Source of the DNA: an uncultured Chiayiivirga sp. | GTDB taxonomy: Bacteria; Pseudomonadota; Gammaproteobacteria; Xanthomonadales; Xanthomonadaceae | Assembly (NCBI GenBank): GCA_934525595.1 | Contig: CAKSZJ010000024.1 | Span: 1-42,422 of the forward strand | DNA: 42,422 nt | Direction of reading: 5' to 3' | Part shown: positions 23,216 through 31,582 of the stretch, in pieces | Numbering within the stretch: position 1 is the first letter of the stretch | Layout of the letters: each line of letters begins with the position of its first letter | Program-made: the position numbers and the translations under genes | Notes under the pieces: generated by a model | The model's database searches: none | What the model was told of the DNA's origin: nothing | The model's input: the letters and a program-made list of their open reading frames with translations, nothing else

Positions 23216-23884
23216 TTAGCCCGCGCTCATCACCTGCACCATGCAGAGATAATCGGCCAACGGCATCATGCCCATCTGCATGCGGCGCTCGTCGACGGTA
23301 GCTTCTTCCTCGATCGGCGAGGGCTCCAACCCGTTCTCGCCCATCCTCAACTGGCTACCGTAGCGCTGTGGTTTTCCCTGTCTGAGCAGTACGCGGTCCG
23401 TCAGCAGGGCGATCTTCTGCCCGTCGATGCCCTGCGGGATCGGGTGAGGTGGCGCGATGGCCTGCAGTATCTGCTCCTGCAACGCCACGTCATCGGCGTG
23501 CTGCACCAGCAGCCACGCGGCGGCGACGCCCTGCGTGCTTACCAATGCAGATGTTGGGAAGCCGTGCTCGGCGATGATTTCGCGGAGACGCACGAGATTC
23601 CGGGCATCCACGTCGAAATCGGTGGATTCGCCTCGGCGGACTTCCTGATCAGCCTGCTCCATTGCCAGCAGCTCATCGCGCAGCCCGGGTAGCGCCGGAT
23701 CTTCGGCATCCGGCTTTACGGGCTTGCTACGCTCGTGCATGCGTGCGAATTCGGCCACACCGGCGCACTGGCGAAATACTTCGGCCATTTCCGGGTCGAC
23801 GTCCCCGCCGGCGTGCGCGAACGCGCAGCCTGTCCAGAGCAGCGTCGAAACGACCAAGGCTCCCCACAGCAAATTCCGTTTCAT
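23216..23884 (-). CDS. exported DUF6624-like protein
   Basis: The 222-residue protein begins with a signal sequence MKRNLLWGALVVSTLLWTGCAFAHA. The TGC could be a lipobox, but the residue three before Cys is Trp, so ordinary signal-peptidase cleavage after AFAHA is also possible. The C-terminal half (LVQHADDVALQEQILQAI, GIDGQKIALLTDRVLLRQGKPQRYGSQLR) matches the pattern of DUF6624 proteins, whose function is unknown. ATG 23884 has GGGGAC just upstream. An in-frame ATG at 23902 overlapping the lpdA stop (ATGA) is an alternative and would indicate coupling to lpdA. Confidence 0.65.
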   Translation of the reverse strand: MKRNLLWGALVVSTLLWTGCAFAHAGGDVDPEMAEVFRQCAGVAEFARMHERSKPVKPDAEDPALPGLRDELLAMEQADQEVRRGESTDFDVDARNLVRLREIIAEHGFPTSALVSTQGVAAAWLLVQHADDVALQEQILQAIAPPHPIPQGIDGQKIALLTDRVLLRQGKPQRYGSQLRMGENGLEPSPIEEEATVDERRMQMGMMPLADYLCMVQVMSAG

Positions 23885-23898
23885 CGTCCCCACTTGTG

Positions 23899-25695
23899 TC
23901 ATTTCTTCCGGGGCACGTACAGATCCGTTATCGTGCCCTCGAACACCTCCGCCGCCATCGCGACCGACTCGTTGAGGGTCGGGTGCGGGTGGATGGTGGC
24001 GCCGATGTCGGCGGCTTCGGCGCCCATTTCGATGGCGAGCGCGACTTCTCCGATCAGCTCGCCGGCGTTGGGGCCGACGATGCCGCCGCCGACGACGCGG
24101 CCGGTTTCCTCGTCGAACAGCAGCTTGGTGAAGCCTTCGGTGCGATCGATGCCGATGGCGCGGCCGCTGGCGGCCCAGGGGAACTTGCCCACGCCGATCC
24201 TGAGGCCCTTGGCCTTGGCTTCGGTCTCGGTGACGCCGACCCAGGCGATTTCCGGATCGGTGTAAGCCACCGAGGGAATGACGCGGGCGATCCATTCACG
24301 CTTCTGTCCGGCTGCGACTTCCGCCGCGAGCTTGGCCTCGTGGGTGGCCTTGTGTGCCAGCATCGGGTTGCCGACGATGTCGCCGATGGCAAAGATGTGC
24401 GGAACGCGGGTGCGCATCTGCGTGTCGACCGGGATGAATCCGCGTTCGCTCACTTCGACGCCGGCGGCCTCGGCGCCGATCTTCCTGCCGTTGGGCGCGC
24501 GCCCGACGGCGACCAGCACGCGGTCGTAGCTGCCGCTCTCGATGGCCGGCGTGCCGCCCTGGGTGGCGCTTTCGAAGCCGACGGTGATGGCCTTCGGGGT
24601 GACCTTGACGGTGGCGGCCCTGGTCTTGAGATGGACGGTGACGCCCTGTTTCTTGAGGCGCGCGGCGAGCGGGCGCACCAGATCGGCGTCGGCGCCGGGC
24701 ATCAGCTGATCCATGAACTCGACGACGGTCACGTCGCTGCCCAGGGCGCGATACACCGTGGCCATTTCCAGGCCGATGATGCCGCCGCCCACGATCAGCA
24801 GGCGCTTGGGCACATCGGCCAGTTCCAGCGCATCGGTGGAATCCATGATGCGCGGATCGTCCCACGGGAAGTTCGGCAGCTTCACCGCTTGCGAGCCCGC
24901 CGCGATGATGGCTTGCTCGAAACGCAGCAGGCGGGTCTTGCCGTCGTCGCCGGTGATTTCCAGTTCGTGCGGCGAGACGAAGCGGCCGGTGCCCTGTTCC
25001 ACGCGCACCTTGCGCTGCTTGGCCATGCCGGTCAGGCCGCGGGTGAGCTGGCCGACGACGTTTTCCTTGTAGCCGCGCAGCGCGTCCAGGTCGATTTTCG
25101 GCGCGGCGAAGGCGATGCCGAGCTCGGCGCCGTGCGCGGCGTGGTCGATGATGCCGGCCGCGTGCAGCAGCGCCTTGGAGGGAATGCAGCCGACGTTGAG
25201 GCAGACCCCGCCGAGCGTGGCGTAGCGTTCCACCAGCACGACGTCCATGCCCAGATCCGCAGCGCGGAAGGCGGCGGTGTAGCCACCCGGCCCGGCACCC
25301 AGCACCAGCAGGGCGCATTCGATGTCGGCGGGGCGGCCGCTGCCGGGCGCGGCCTTGGATGCGGGCGGCGCGGAGGGTTCGAGCGGCGCGCGGGGCGAGG
25401 GCGAAACCGGCGGCCTGGAGCCGGGCGCGGCGGCAGTGGCGGCTGATTTCGCGGCGGCGGCGGTTTCCAGCACCGCGACCACGGTGCCTTCGGACACGCT
25501 GTCGCCCGGCCTCACCCGCAGCTCGACCACCGTGCCGGCGTCGGGTGAGGGCACCTCCATGACGGCCTTGGCCGATTCCAGCATGACCAGGCCCTGATCC
25601 CTGGCCACGCTGTCGCCGGGCGCCACCAGGAGTTCGATCACCGGTACGTCGGCATGGTCGCCAATGTCCGGAACTGCGATCTCGATGCGTGCCAT
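23899..25695 (-). CDS. lpdA: dihydrolipoyl dehydrogenase with N-terminal lipoyl domain (PDH E3)
   Basis: E3 reoxidises the dihydrolipoyl groups of pyruvate dehydrogenase using FAD and NAD+. At 598 residues it is about 120 longer than plain Lpd because of an N-terminal lipoyl domain: MARIEIAVPDIGDHADVPVIE, with the lipoylated K43 in ESAKAVME. A Pro/Ala linker follows (about 82-120). The FAD motif is LVLGAGPGGYTAAFRAADLG, and the redox-active disulfide lies in GGVCLNVGCIPSKALL. The NAD-binding motif is IVGGGIIGLEMATVYRALG. The C-terminal His-Glu segment HPHPTLNESV completes the active site. It sits 52 bases after aceF and is part of the same operon. Lipoyl-E3 fusions are known from several proteobacterial PDH complexes. 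Confidence 0.96.
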   Translation of the reverse strand: MARIEIAVPDIGDHADVPVIELLVAPGDSVARDQGLVMLESAKAVMEVPSPDAGTVVELRVRPGDSVSEGTVVAVLETAAAAKSAATAAAPGSRPPVSPSPRAPLEPSAPPASKAAPGSGRPADIECALLVLGAGPGGYTAAFRAADLGMDVVLVERYATLGGVCLNVGCIPSKALLHAAGIIDHAAHGAELGIAFAAPKIDLDALRGYKENVVGQLTRGLTGMAKQRKVRVEQGTGRFVSPHELEITGDDGKTRLLRFEQAIIAAGSQAVKLPNFPWDDPRIMDSTDALELADVPKRLLIVGGGIIGLEMATVYRALGSDVTVVEFMDQLMPGADADLVRPLAARLKKQGVTVHLKTRAATVKVTPKAITVGFESATQGGTPAIESGSYDRVLVAVGRAPNGRKIGAEAAGVEVSERGFIPVDTQMRTRVPHIFAIGDIVGNPMLAHKATHEAKLAAEVAAGQKREWIARVIPSVAYTDPEIAWVGVTETEAKAKGLRIGVGKFPWAASGRAIGIDRTEGFTKLLFDEETGRVVGGGIVGPNAGELIGEVALAIEMGAEAADIGATIHPHPTLNESVAMAAEVFEGTITDLYVPRKK

Positions 25696-25747
25696 GAGGC
25701 CTCCTGGGGGAAACGGATGTCGTGGGTGGGGTGCCGCGAGCGGCGGG

Positions 25748-27076
25748 TCAGAGCAGCAGGCGGCGGATATCGGCGAGTTGGCCGGCCAGGAAACTGGTGA
25801 AACGTGCGGCGGCGGCGCCGTCGATCACACGGTGGTCGTAGGACAGCGACAGCGGCAGCATCAGGCGCGGTTCGAACTTCTTGCCGTTCCACACCGGCTG
25901 CATGGCGGCCTTGGAGACGCCCAGGATCGCCACGTCCGGCGCGTTGATGATCGGCGTGAAGCTGGTGCCGCCAATGCCGCCGAGCGAGGAGATCGAGAAG
26001 CAGCCGCCGCTCATGTCGGCCGGGCCGAGCTTGCCGTCGCGTGCTTTCTTGCTGATTGCCGCCAGCTCCGCGGCCAGCTGCAGGAAGCCCTTCTGGTCGC
26101 AGTCGCGCAGCACCGGCACCACGAGCCCGTTGGGAGTATCGACCGCAATGCCGATGTGGAAGTATTTCTTGAGGACCAGACTGTCGCCATCGAGCGAGGC
26201 GTTGAACTGCGGGAACTGCCTGAGCGCCGCCACCACCGCCTTGATCTGGAACACCAGCGGGGTGATGCGCAGCTCCTTGTTCTCTTCCGCCAGGCCCTTT
26301 CGGAAGGCTTCCATCTCGGTGATGTCGGCCAGCTCGAACTGCGTGACATGCGGAATCATCGCCCAGTTGCGCGCCAGGTTGGCGCCGGAAATCTTCTTGA
26401 TCCGCGAGAGCGGCTCGACCTCCACCGCGCCGAATTTCGCGAAGTCCACCTTCGGCCAGGGCAAGAGATTCAGCCCCGCGCCACCGCCCGCCGGCGCCGC
26501 GCCCGCCGTGCCGCCCGAGAGCGCCGACTTGACGAAGCCCTGCACGTCCTGTCGCAGGATACGCCCGTCGCGCCCGCTGCCCTGCACCTGGGCCAGGTCC
26601 ACGCCCAGCTCGCGCGCGAAGAGGCGCACCGCCGGGGTGGCGTACGGCACCTTTGCGGGCAGTACGGCGTCGGCGTCGAAGGTGACGGGCGGAGTGCGCG
26701 GGGCGCTCGGCTCTGCCGCAGGCTGCGAGGCTGCGGGCGCGGTCGGTGCGGGCGGCGCTGCGACAGGCGTCTCGACAGACTTCGGAGAGGGAGCCGGCGC
26801 GGCTGCGGCCGGAGCAGGCGTCGCAGCGGGTGCCGCATCGGTCTCCTCGATCACCGCCACGACCGTGCCCTCGGACACGTTGTCGCCGAGCTTGACCCTG
26901 ATTTCCTTCACTACGCCGGCAAAGGGCGAGGGCACTTCCATCGTGGCCTTGGCCGATTCCAGCGTGACCAGCCCCTGGTCCTTGCCGACCGTGTCTCCCG
27001 GCGACACCAGCACCTCGATCACCGGAACGTCCGAATGATCCCCGATGTCGGGGACGCGCGCTTCTTTCAGGCTCAT
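25748..27076 (-). CDS. aceF: dihydrolipoamide acetyltransferase (PDH E2)
   Basis: E2 transfers acetyl groups from lipoyl arms to CoA and forms the PDH core. The 442-residue protein has one lipoyl domain (residues 1-78; K43 in ESAKATME), an Ala/Pro-rich flexible linker, and a peripheral-subunit-binding domain [38 protein letters not shown] (about 140-180). A second linker leads to the catalytic domain, ending with [15 protein letters not shown], where the His acts as base. E. coli AceF has three lipoyl domains; here one sits on E2 and one on E3. The start is ATG 27076 with a GAGGGAAGAAC site. The E1 gene aceE is not adjacent and must be elsewhere. Confidence 0.95.
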   Translation of the reverse strand: MSLKEARVPDIGDHSDVPVIEVLVSPGDTVGKDQGLVTLESAKATMEVPSPFAGVVKEIRVKLGDNVSEGTVVAVIEETDAAPAATPAPAAAAPAPSPKSVETPVAAPPAPTAPAASQPAAEPSAPRTPPVTFDADAVLPAKVPYATPAVRLFARELGVDLAQVQGSGRDGRILRQDVQGFVKSALSGGTAGAAPAGGGAGLNLLPWPKVDFAKFGAVEVEPLSRIKKISGANLARNWAMIPHVTQFELADITEMEAFRKGLAEENKELRITPLVFQIKAVVAALRQFPQFNASLDGDSLVLKKYFHIGIAVDTPNGLVVPVLRDCDQKGFLQLAAELAAISKKARDGKLGPADMSGGCFSISSLGGIGGTSFTPIINAPDVAILGVSKAAMQPVWNGKKFEPRLMLPLSLSYDHRVIDGAAAARFTSFLAGQLADIRRLLL

Positions 27077-27192
27077 GTTCTTCCCTCGTCCAGCCAAGCA
27101 TCCATTTTGATGGCAGTGCGTCCGGGATGCCAATGTCACGGCGGGAACCTTGCCCCGTCTGGAATGCTCCAACCCCGGCCGGCGCCCGGCGA

Positions 27193-27235
27193 TCCGTCCG
27201 GAGGCGGACGGAATCACCTGGAAAACGGACGTCCG
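27193..27235. promoter_or_regulatory. paired palindromes, candidate enhancer (UAS) sites
   Basis: TCCGTCCG (27193-27200) and CGGACGGA (27205-27212) form a perfect 8-base inverted repeat with a GAGG spacer. CGGACGTCCG (27226-27235) is a second perfect palindrome of the same CGGAC/GTCCG half-site. They lie about 75-120 bases upstream of the predicted sigma-54 transcription start, where enhancer-binding activators usually sit. They also lie upstream of aceF and could serve it instead. Confidence 0.5.
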
Positions 27236-27250
27236 GCATGCGGCAATGAA

Positions 27251-27265
27251 GATCAATTCATTGAT
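27251..27265. promoter_or_regulatory. IHF-like site within a perfect palindrome
   Basis: ATCAAT (27252-27257) and ATTGAT (27260-27265) flank TC. Each strand reads ATCAA-N4-TTG, which matches the IHF consensus WATCAANNNNTTR except for the first base. It lies between the upstream palindromes and the -24 element, the normal place for DNA bending at sigma-54 promoters. Confidence 0.5.
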
Positions 27266-27284
27266 TTGAAAGGGGTTGAATATC

Positions 27285-27300
27285 TGGCATGAGTCTTGCT
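27285..27300 (+). promoter_or_regulatory. sigma-54 (RpoN) promoter
   Basis: TGGCATGAGTCTTGCT fits the -24/-12 consensus TGGCAYRNNNNTTGCW at every defined position with the correct GG-to-GC spacing. Transcription would start near 27311, about 27 bases before the ATG at 27338. Confidence 0.75.
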
Positions 27301-27337
27301 CATGCGTGTTATGGAATCTTGGAACGAGGACACTGCC

Positions 27338-27613
27338 ATGAATCACCTCACCCTTCGCCTGGCCATGCGTCTCGCCGTTCCGGTGCTCGCCTTGGGCGCG
27401 CTGGCGGTGACCGGACAGCCGATCCACTCCGCGGCACAGCGCGTTTCATCCGCGGAGGTTGCCGCCATCGCGTGCGAACCGGCTCCGCCGGAGGCGGCGC
27501 GGCACGCCGGCGAGGAGTCCGAGCGGCGCCAGCGCGTGGCGCTGCGACTGCGCTGGTCGCTGACGCTTCCCGCCGCGCCGCGCCTGCTGGGCGTCCACGT
27601 TGCTGTGCCGTAG
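27338..27613 (+). CDS. small secreted arginine-rich protein of unknown function
   Basis: The predicted 91-residue product starts at ATG 27338 with GAGGA nine bases upstream. Residues 1-32 look like a signal peptide (basic start [11 protein letters not shown], hydrophobic [15 protein letters not shown], small residues before PIHSA). The mature part has one cysteine ([14 protein letters not shown]) and an arginine-rich stretch [16 protein letters not shown]. No family is recognised. Support comes from its ribosome-binding site, the signal-like N-terminus and a near-perfect sigma-54 promoter directly upstream. It is convergent with liuE. Because the region is GC-rich a chance frame cannot be excluded, and a longer start at 27296 lies upstream of the predicted transcription start. 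Confidence 0.55.
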   Translation: MNHLTLRLAMRLAVPVLALGALAVTGQPIHSAAQRVSSAEVAAIACEPAPPEAARHAGEESERRQRVALRLRWSLTLPAAPRLLGVHVAVP

Positions 27614-27643
27614 CCGGCGACAACGGCGTACCTTCCGGCACGC

Positions 27644-28555
27644 TCAGCCGGAAAAGCGCCGTTCGTTGGCGATGCGCGCGAGCCGGCTGACCGCCTCGCG
27701 GCCCAGCTCGGCATTGATCCAGCGCGCGGTGTCGCAGAGCGCATCGAGTGACACGCCGGTCTTCATGCCCAGCCCGTGCAGCTGGTACACCAGATCCTCG
27801 CTGGCCAGGTTGCCACTGGCGCCCTGCGCGTAGGGACATCCGCCCAGCCCTGCGACAGATGCGTCCACCACGCGCACGCCGGCTTCGAGGCAGGCATGGA
27901 CGTTGGCCAGGGCCTGGCCGTAGGTGTCGTGGAAGTGCACCGCCAGTCGCGCCATCGGCACTTCGGCGGCGCAGGCCAGCAGCATCTCGCGCGCCTTCCC
28001 CGCGGTTCCGACGCCGATGGTGTCGCCCAGCGAGATTTCCGCGCAGCCCATGGCATCGAGCGCCTGGACCACGCGCACCACGTCGTTGAGCGGCACCCGA
28101 CCCTGATACGGACAGCCCAGCACGGTGGAGACGTAGCCGCGTACCCAGAGGCCGTCGGCCCGGGCGCGTTCGACCACCGGCGCCAGGCGTCGCAGGGACT
28201 GGTCGATGTCGCAGTTGATGTTCTTGAGATTGAACGCGTCGGAAGCGGCTGTGAACACGGCGATCTCGCGCACTCCCGCATCCAGCGCGCGCACCAGGCC
28301 CTGTTCGTTGGGCACCAGTACGGGATAGAGCACGCCGTCGCGACGCGTGATCCCGCCCAGCACCTCGGCCGCATCGGCCATCTGCGGCACCCACCTGGGG
28401 CTTACGAAGCTGGTCGCCTCCACCACCGAAAAGCCGCAGGCGGAGAGCCGGTCGATCAGGGCGGCCTTGGTGGCGGTGGGAACCTGCGCCGCTTCGTTCT
28501 GCAACCCGTCGCGCGGGCCGACTTCGACGATGCGGACGAAATCGTTCGCGCTCAT
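27644..28555 (-). CDS. liuE: hydroxymethylglutaryl-CoA lyase
   Basis: The 303-residue enzyme splits HMG-CoA to acetyl-CoA and acetoacetate, the last step of leucine degradation. The N-terminal VEVGPRDGLQNE carries the metal- and substrate-binding residues of the DRE-TIM metallolyases. Other landmarks are NINCDIDQSLRRL, GYVSTVLGCPYQG, HFHDTYGQALANV (metal His) and the signature GLGGCPYAQGASGNLASED, whose Cys sits in the flexible active-site loop. It overlaps liuD by four bases (ATGA) and is the last gene of the liu operon. Confidence 0.95.
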   Translation of the reverse strand: MSANDFVRIVEVGPRDGLQNEAAQVPTATKAALIDRLSACGFSVVEATSFVSPRWVPQMADAAEVLGGITRRDGVLYPVLVPNEQGLVRALDAGVREIAVFTAASDAFNLKNINCDIDQSLRRLAPVVERARADGLWVRGYVSTVLGCPYQGRVPLNDVVRVVQALDAMGCAEISLGDTIGVGTAGKAREMLLACAAEVPMARLAVHFHDTYGQALANVHACLEAGVRVVDASVAGLGGCPYAQGASGNLASEDLVYQLHGLGMKTGVSLDALCDTARWINAELGREAVSRLARIANERRFSG

Positions 28556-30549
28556 GACTGCGCCTCCTCCGGGGTGAACTCCACCAGCGCCGCACCTTCC
28601 TCCACCTGGCTTCCCACCGCAACCAGGAAGCCGTCGAGCGTGCCCTTGGCGGGAGCGGTGAGGGTGTGCTCCATCTTCATGGCTTCCATCACCAGCAGCG
28701 GAGCGCCGGCGTCTACCGCGCCGGGCGTGGCCAGCAGCGCGATCACGCGGCCGGGCATGGGCGCGGTGAGGCCGCCGTCGCGGGCGGCATCGATGTCGTC
28801 TCCGGCAAGCGGATCCTCGAGCTGCAGGACGCAGGCCGGGCCGCCGTCGAACAGGTGCCAGAGGCCTTCAACGCCGTGCGCGATGGCCTCGATGCGCTCA
28901 CCGTTGACGCGCAGCGCCAGGCGCCCGCCGGCGACGCTGCCGGCTACGGAAAAGACCTGCCCGTCGACTTCGATACGCCATCCCTCGTCCTCGCGCCACG
29001 CCAGCGCTTCGCGCAGCCCGGCCTTGCCCTGCCAGCGCAGGGTGCGCGGTGCGGCGTTGCCCAGGCGCCAGCCGCCGCGCGCGTCCCAGGGTGAACGGAG
29101 GCCGGCGGTGTGGTCTCCGCCTTCGGAGGCCAGCAGGGCGAAGCTCAGGAGCGCCACCTGGCGCGCCGCAGCCAGCGGCACGGGCGCGAACAGGGCATCG
29201 TGCTCGCGCTCGATCAGGCCGGTGTCGAGGTCGGCGCGGGCGAATGCGCCGTCCGGCGTGATCAGCCTCTGCAGGAAGTCCGCGTTGGTGGACAGCCCCA
29301 CCACGGCGGTGCCGGCCAGTGCCGCGCGCAGCCGCGCCAGCGCCTGCCCGCGGTCGGCGCCGTGCACGATCAGCTTGGCCAGCATCGGGTCGTACCAGGG
29401 CGTGATGGCGTCGCCCGCTTCCACGCCGGTATCCACGCGCACGCCCTCACCGGCGGGGAGATCGAAGACCCGCGCCGTGCCGATCGAAGGCAGGAAGCCG
29501 CGCCCGGGATCCTCGGCGTAGATGCGCGCCTCGATCGCGTGGCCGCGCAGGCCGATCTTTTCCTGCGCGAGCGGCAGGGCTTCGCCGGCGGCCACGCGCA
29601 GCTGCCATTCGACCAGGTCCAGCCCGGTGATCATTTCGGTGACCGGGTGCTCGACCTGCAGGCGCGTGTTCATTTCCATGAAGTAGAAGTCACCGTCCTG
29701 CGAAGCGATGAATTCCACCGTGCCTGCGCCGACGTAGCCCACCGCGCGCGCGGCGTCGATCGCGGCCTGGCCCATCGCGGCGCGGCGCTCCGGGGTCATG
29801 CCCGGCGCGGGCGCTTCCTCCAGCACCTTCTGGAAGCGGCGCTGCACCGAGCAGTCGCGTTCGTTGAGGTGCACCGTCCGGCCGTGTGCGTCGGCGAATA
29901 CCTGCACTTCGATGTGCCGCGGCCGCAGCACGTATTTTTCCACCAGCACGCGGTCGTTGCCGAAGGACGCCGCGGCCTCGCGCCGGCAGGATTCGAGCGC
30001 GGCGGCGAAGTCTTCGCCGCGATCGACCCGGCGCATGCCCTTTCCGCCGCCGCCCGCGCTGGCCTTGATCAGCACCGGATAGCCGATGGCGTCGGCCTGC
30101 GCCTTGAGGAAGGCCGCGTCCTGGTTGTCGCCGTGGTAACCGGGCGTCAACGGCACGCCGGCCCGCTGCATCAGCGCCTTGGCGGCGCTCTTGCTGCCCA
30201 TGGCCTCGATGGCGTCCGCGGGCGGGCCGATGAAGACCACGCCCGCCTCGGCGCAGGCGCGCGCGAAGCCGGCGTTTTCGGAGAGGAAGCCGTAGCCAGG
30301 GTGGATCGCCTGCGCGCCGCTGCGCCGGGCGGCGTCGAGGATCTTTTCGGCCACCAGGTAGCTCTCGGCCGCCGCCGCCGGCCCGATCGGCACCGCGACG
30401 TCGGCCAGGCGCACGTGGCGCGCCTGGGCGTCGGCCTCCGAGTACACCGCGACGCTGCGGATGCCGAGCCTGCGGCAGGTGGCGGTCACCCGGCAGGCGA
30501 TCTCGCCGCGGTTGGCGATCAGGACGGTGTCGAAGGGTCTTGCGTTCAT
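28552..30549 (-). CDS. liuD: methylcrotonyl-CoA carboxylase, biotin-carrying alpha subunit
   Basis: The 665-residue subunit carries the biotin carboxylase (residues 1-450) and the biotin carrier domain. The start VLIANRGEIACRVTATCRRLG and HPGYGFLSENAGFA are typical of biotin carboxylases. The ATP-grasp lysine loop is KASAGGGGKGMRRV, and EHPVTEMITGLDLVEWQ contains the catalytic-site residues. The middle BT-type linker region contacts the beta subunit. The biotinylated lysine is K625 in EAMKMEHT. It carboxylates 3-methylcrotonyl-CoA together with LiuB. It is separated from liuC by 237 bases and coupled to liuE by overlap. Confidence 0.95.
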   Translation of the reverse strand: MNARPFDTVLIANRGEIACRVTATCRRLGIRSVAVYSEADAQARHVRLADVAVPIGPAAAAESYLVAEKILDAARRSGAQAIHPGYGFLSENAGFARACAEAGVVFIGPPADAIEAMGSKSAAKALMQRAGVPLTPGYHGDNQDAAFLKAQADAIGYPVLIKASAGGGGKGMRRVDRGEDFAAALESCRREAAASFGNDRVLVEKYVLRPRHIEVQVFADAHGRTVHLNERDCSVQRRFQKVLEEAPAPGMTPERRAAMGQAAIDAARAVGYVGAGTVEFIASQDGDFYFMEMNTRLQVEHPVTEMITGLDLVEWQLRVAAGEALPLAQEKIGLRGHAIEARIYAEDPGRGFLPSIGTARVFDLPAGEGVRVDTGVEAGDAITPWYDPMLAKLIVHGADRGQALARLRAALAGTAVVGLSTNADFLQRLITPDGAFARADLDTGLIEREHDALFAPVPLAAARQVALLSFALLASEGGDHTAGLRSPWDARGGWRLGNAAPRTLRWQGKAGLREALAWREDEGWRIEVDGQVFSVAGSVAGGRLALRVNGERIEAIAHGVEGLWHLFDGGPACVLQLEDPLAGDDIDAARDGGLTAPMPGRVIALLATPGAVDAGAPLLVMEAMKMEHTLTAPAKGTLDGFLVAVGSQVEEGAALVEFTPEEAQS

Positions 30550-30749
30550 GTCAGCATCCGTTTGCGATATGCGGGGCAGCTTGAATCCGCCTCTGCGCGC
30601 GTTGCCGCCACGACGCCCGGCGCGTCATGCCCGGCACTGGCTGGCGTTGTTTTTCCATCAGCCTGCACGGGCCGCGCCGCCCGGTTTTTTCCCGGAAGGC
30701 GTGAATCGTGCGCCTGTGAAAGGCACATCGGCCTGCGGCGGCCGAGGTT

Positions 30750-30764
30750 TTCACGCCCCGTGAA
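30750..30764. promoter_or_regulatory. inverted repeat in the liuC-liuD gap
   Basis: TTCACG (30750-30755) and CGTGAA (30759-30764) form a perfect repeat around CCC, 23 bases after the liuC stop. The 237-base gap (30550-30786) holds no convincing gene. This may be a processing hairpin, attenuator or operator for an internal promoter. Confidence 0.3.
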
Positions 30765-30786
30765 CGTTCGCAGGGCGCTTGCGTGG

Positions 30787-31578
30787 TCACCGTGCCCTTG
30801 CCCACGCCGCCGCGCGCTTTTCCAGAAACGCGCTCAGGCCCTCGCGCGCTTCATCCGTCGCGCGGATGGTGGCGATGGCGTCCGCGGTTTCGGCGATCAG
30901 CGCGTCGTCGATGCTCCGGCCGGACAGCTCCGTGATGAAGCGCTTGGCGCGGGCCTGGGCCTGTGGCCCTCCGGCGGCGAGCGCGTCGGCGATTTCGGCG
31001 ATCCTCGCGTCCAGCGCGGCGCCGCCGACCACCTCGTGCACCAGCCCGATTTCCCGCGCGCGTGCGGCGTCGATGCGCTCGGCGCTGAGGAAGTAGCGCT
31101 GGCACTGGCGCGCGCCGATGGCGCGCAGCACGTACGGGCCGATGGTGGCCGGGATCAGGCCGAACTTCACTTCCGAGGTGGCGAACACCGCGGCCTCGGA
31201 TGCCACCGCGATGTCGCAGGCGCAGGTCAGGCCCATCCCGCCGCCCAGGGCCGCACCGTGCACGCGGGCGATCGTGGGTTTCGGAAGCTCGGCCAGGGTG
31301 CGCAGCATCGTCGCCAGCGCGCTGGCGTCGGCCAGGTTCTGCTCGTAGCCGTAGCCGGCGGCGCGGCGCATCCAGTCGAGGTCGCCGCCGGCGGAAAAAC
31401 TTTTTCCGCGTCCGGCCAGCACCACGACGCGCGCCTCGGCATCCTCGCCCAGTGCGCGCAGGCCGTCGGTGATGGCGGCGATCAGGTGTTCGTCGAAGGC
31501 GTTGTGCTTTTCCGGCCGATTGAGCCAGAGCGTGGCGAGCGCTCCGCTGCGTTCGATCTGGACCCGTTCCTCGCGCAT
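30787..31578 (-). CDS. liuC: methylglutaconyl-CoA hydratase (enoyl-CoA hydratase family)
   Basis: The 263-residue crotonase-fold protein hydrates 3-methylglutaconyl-CoA to HMG-CoA. It contains WLNRPEKHNAFDEHLIAAI, the oxyanion-hole motif GRGKSFSAGGDLDWM, and the second crotonase signature IARVHGAALGGGMGLTCACDIAVASEAAVFATSEVKFGLIPATIGPYV with catalytic Glu positions. The specific substrate is assigned from its place between liuB (4 bases upstream) and liuD; the fold alone would only say enoyl-CoA hydratase. The start is ATG 31578. Confidence 0.92.
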   Translation of the reverse strand: MREERVQIERSGALATLWLNRPEKHNAFDEHLIAAITDGLRALGEDAEARVVVLAGRGKSFSAGGDLDWMRRAAGYGYEQNLADASALATMLRTLAELPKPTIARVHGAALGGGMGLTCACDIAVASEAAVFATSEVKFGLIPATIGPYVLRAIGARQCQRYFLSAERIDAARAREIGLVHEVVGGAALDARIAEIADALAAGGPQAQARAKRFITELSGRSIDDALIAETADAIATIRATDEAREGLSAFLEKRAAAWARAR

Positions 31579-31582
31579 CGCA

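Noticed and set aside
23216..24295. A 359-residue protein extending the DUF6624-like gene upstream
   Set aside because: The extra N-terminus is a shadow of lpdA; a signal peptide begins at 23884.
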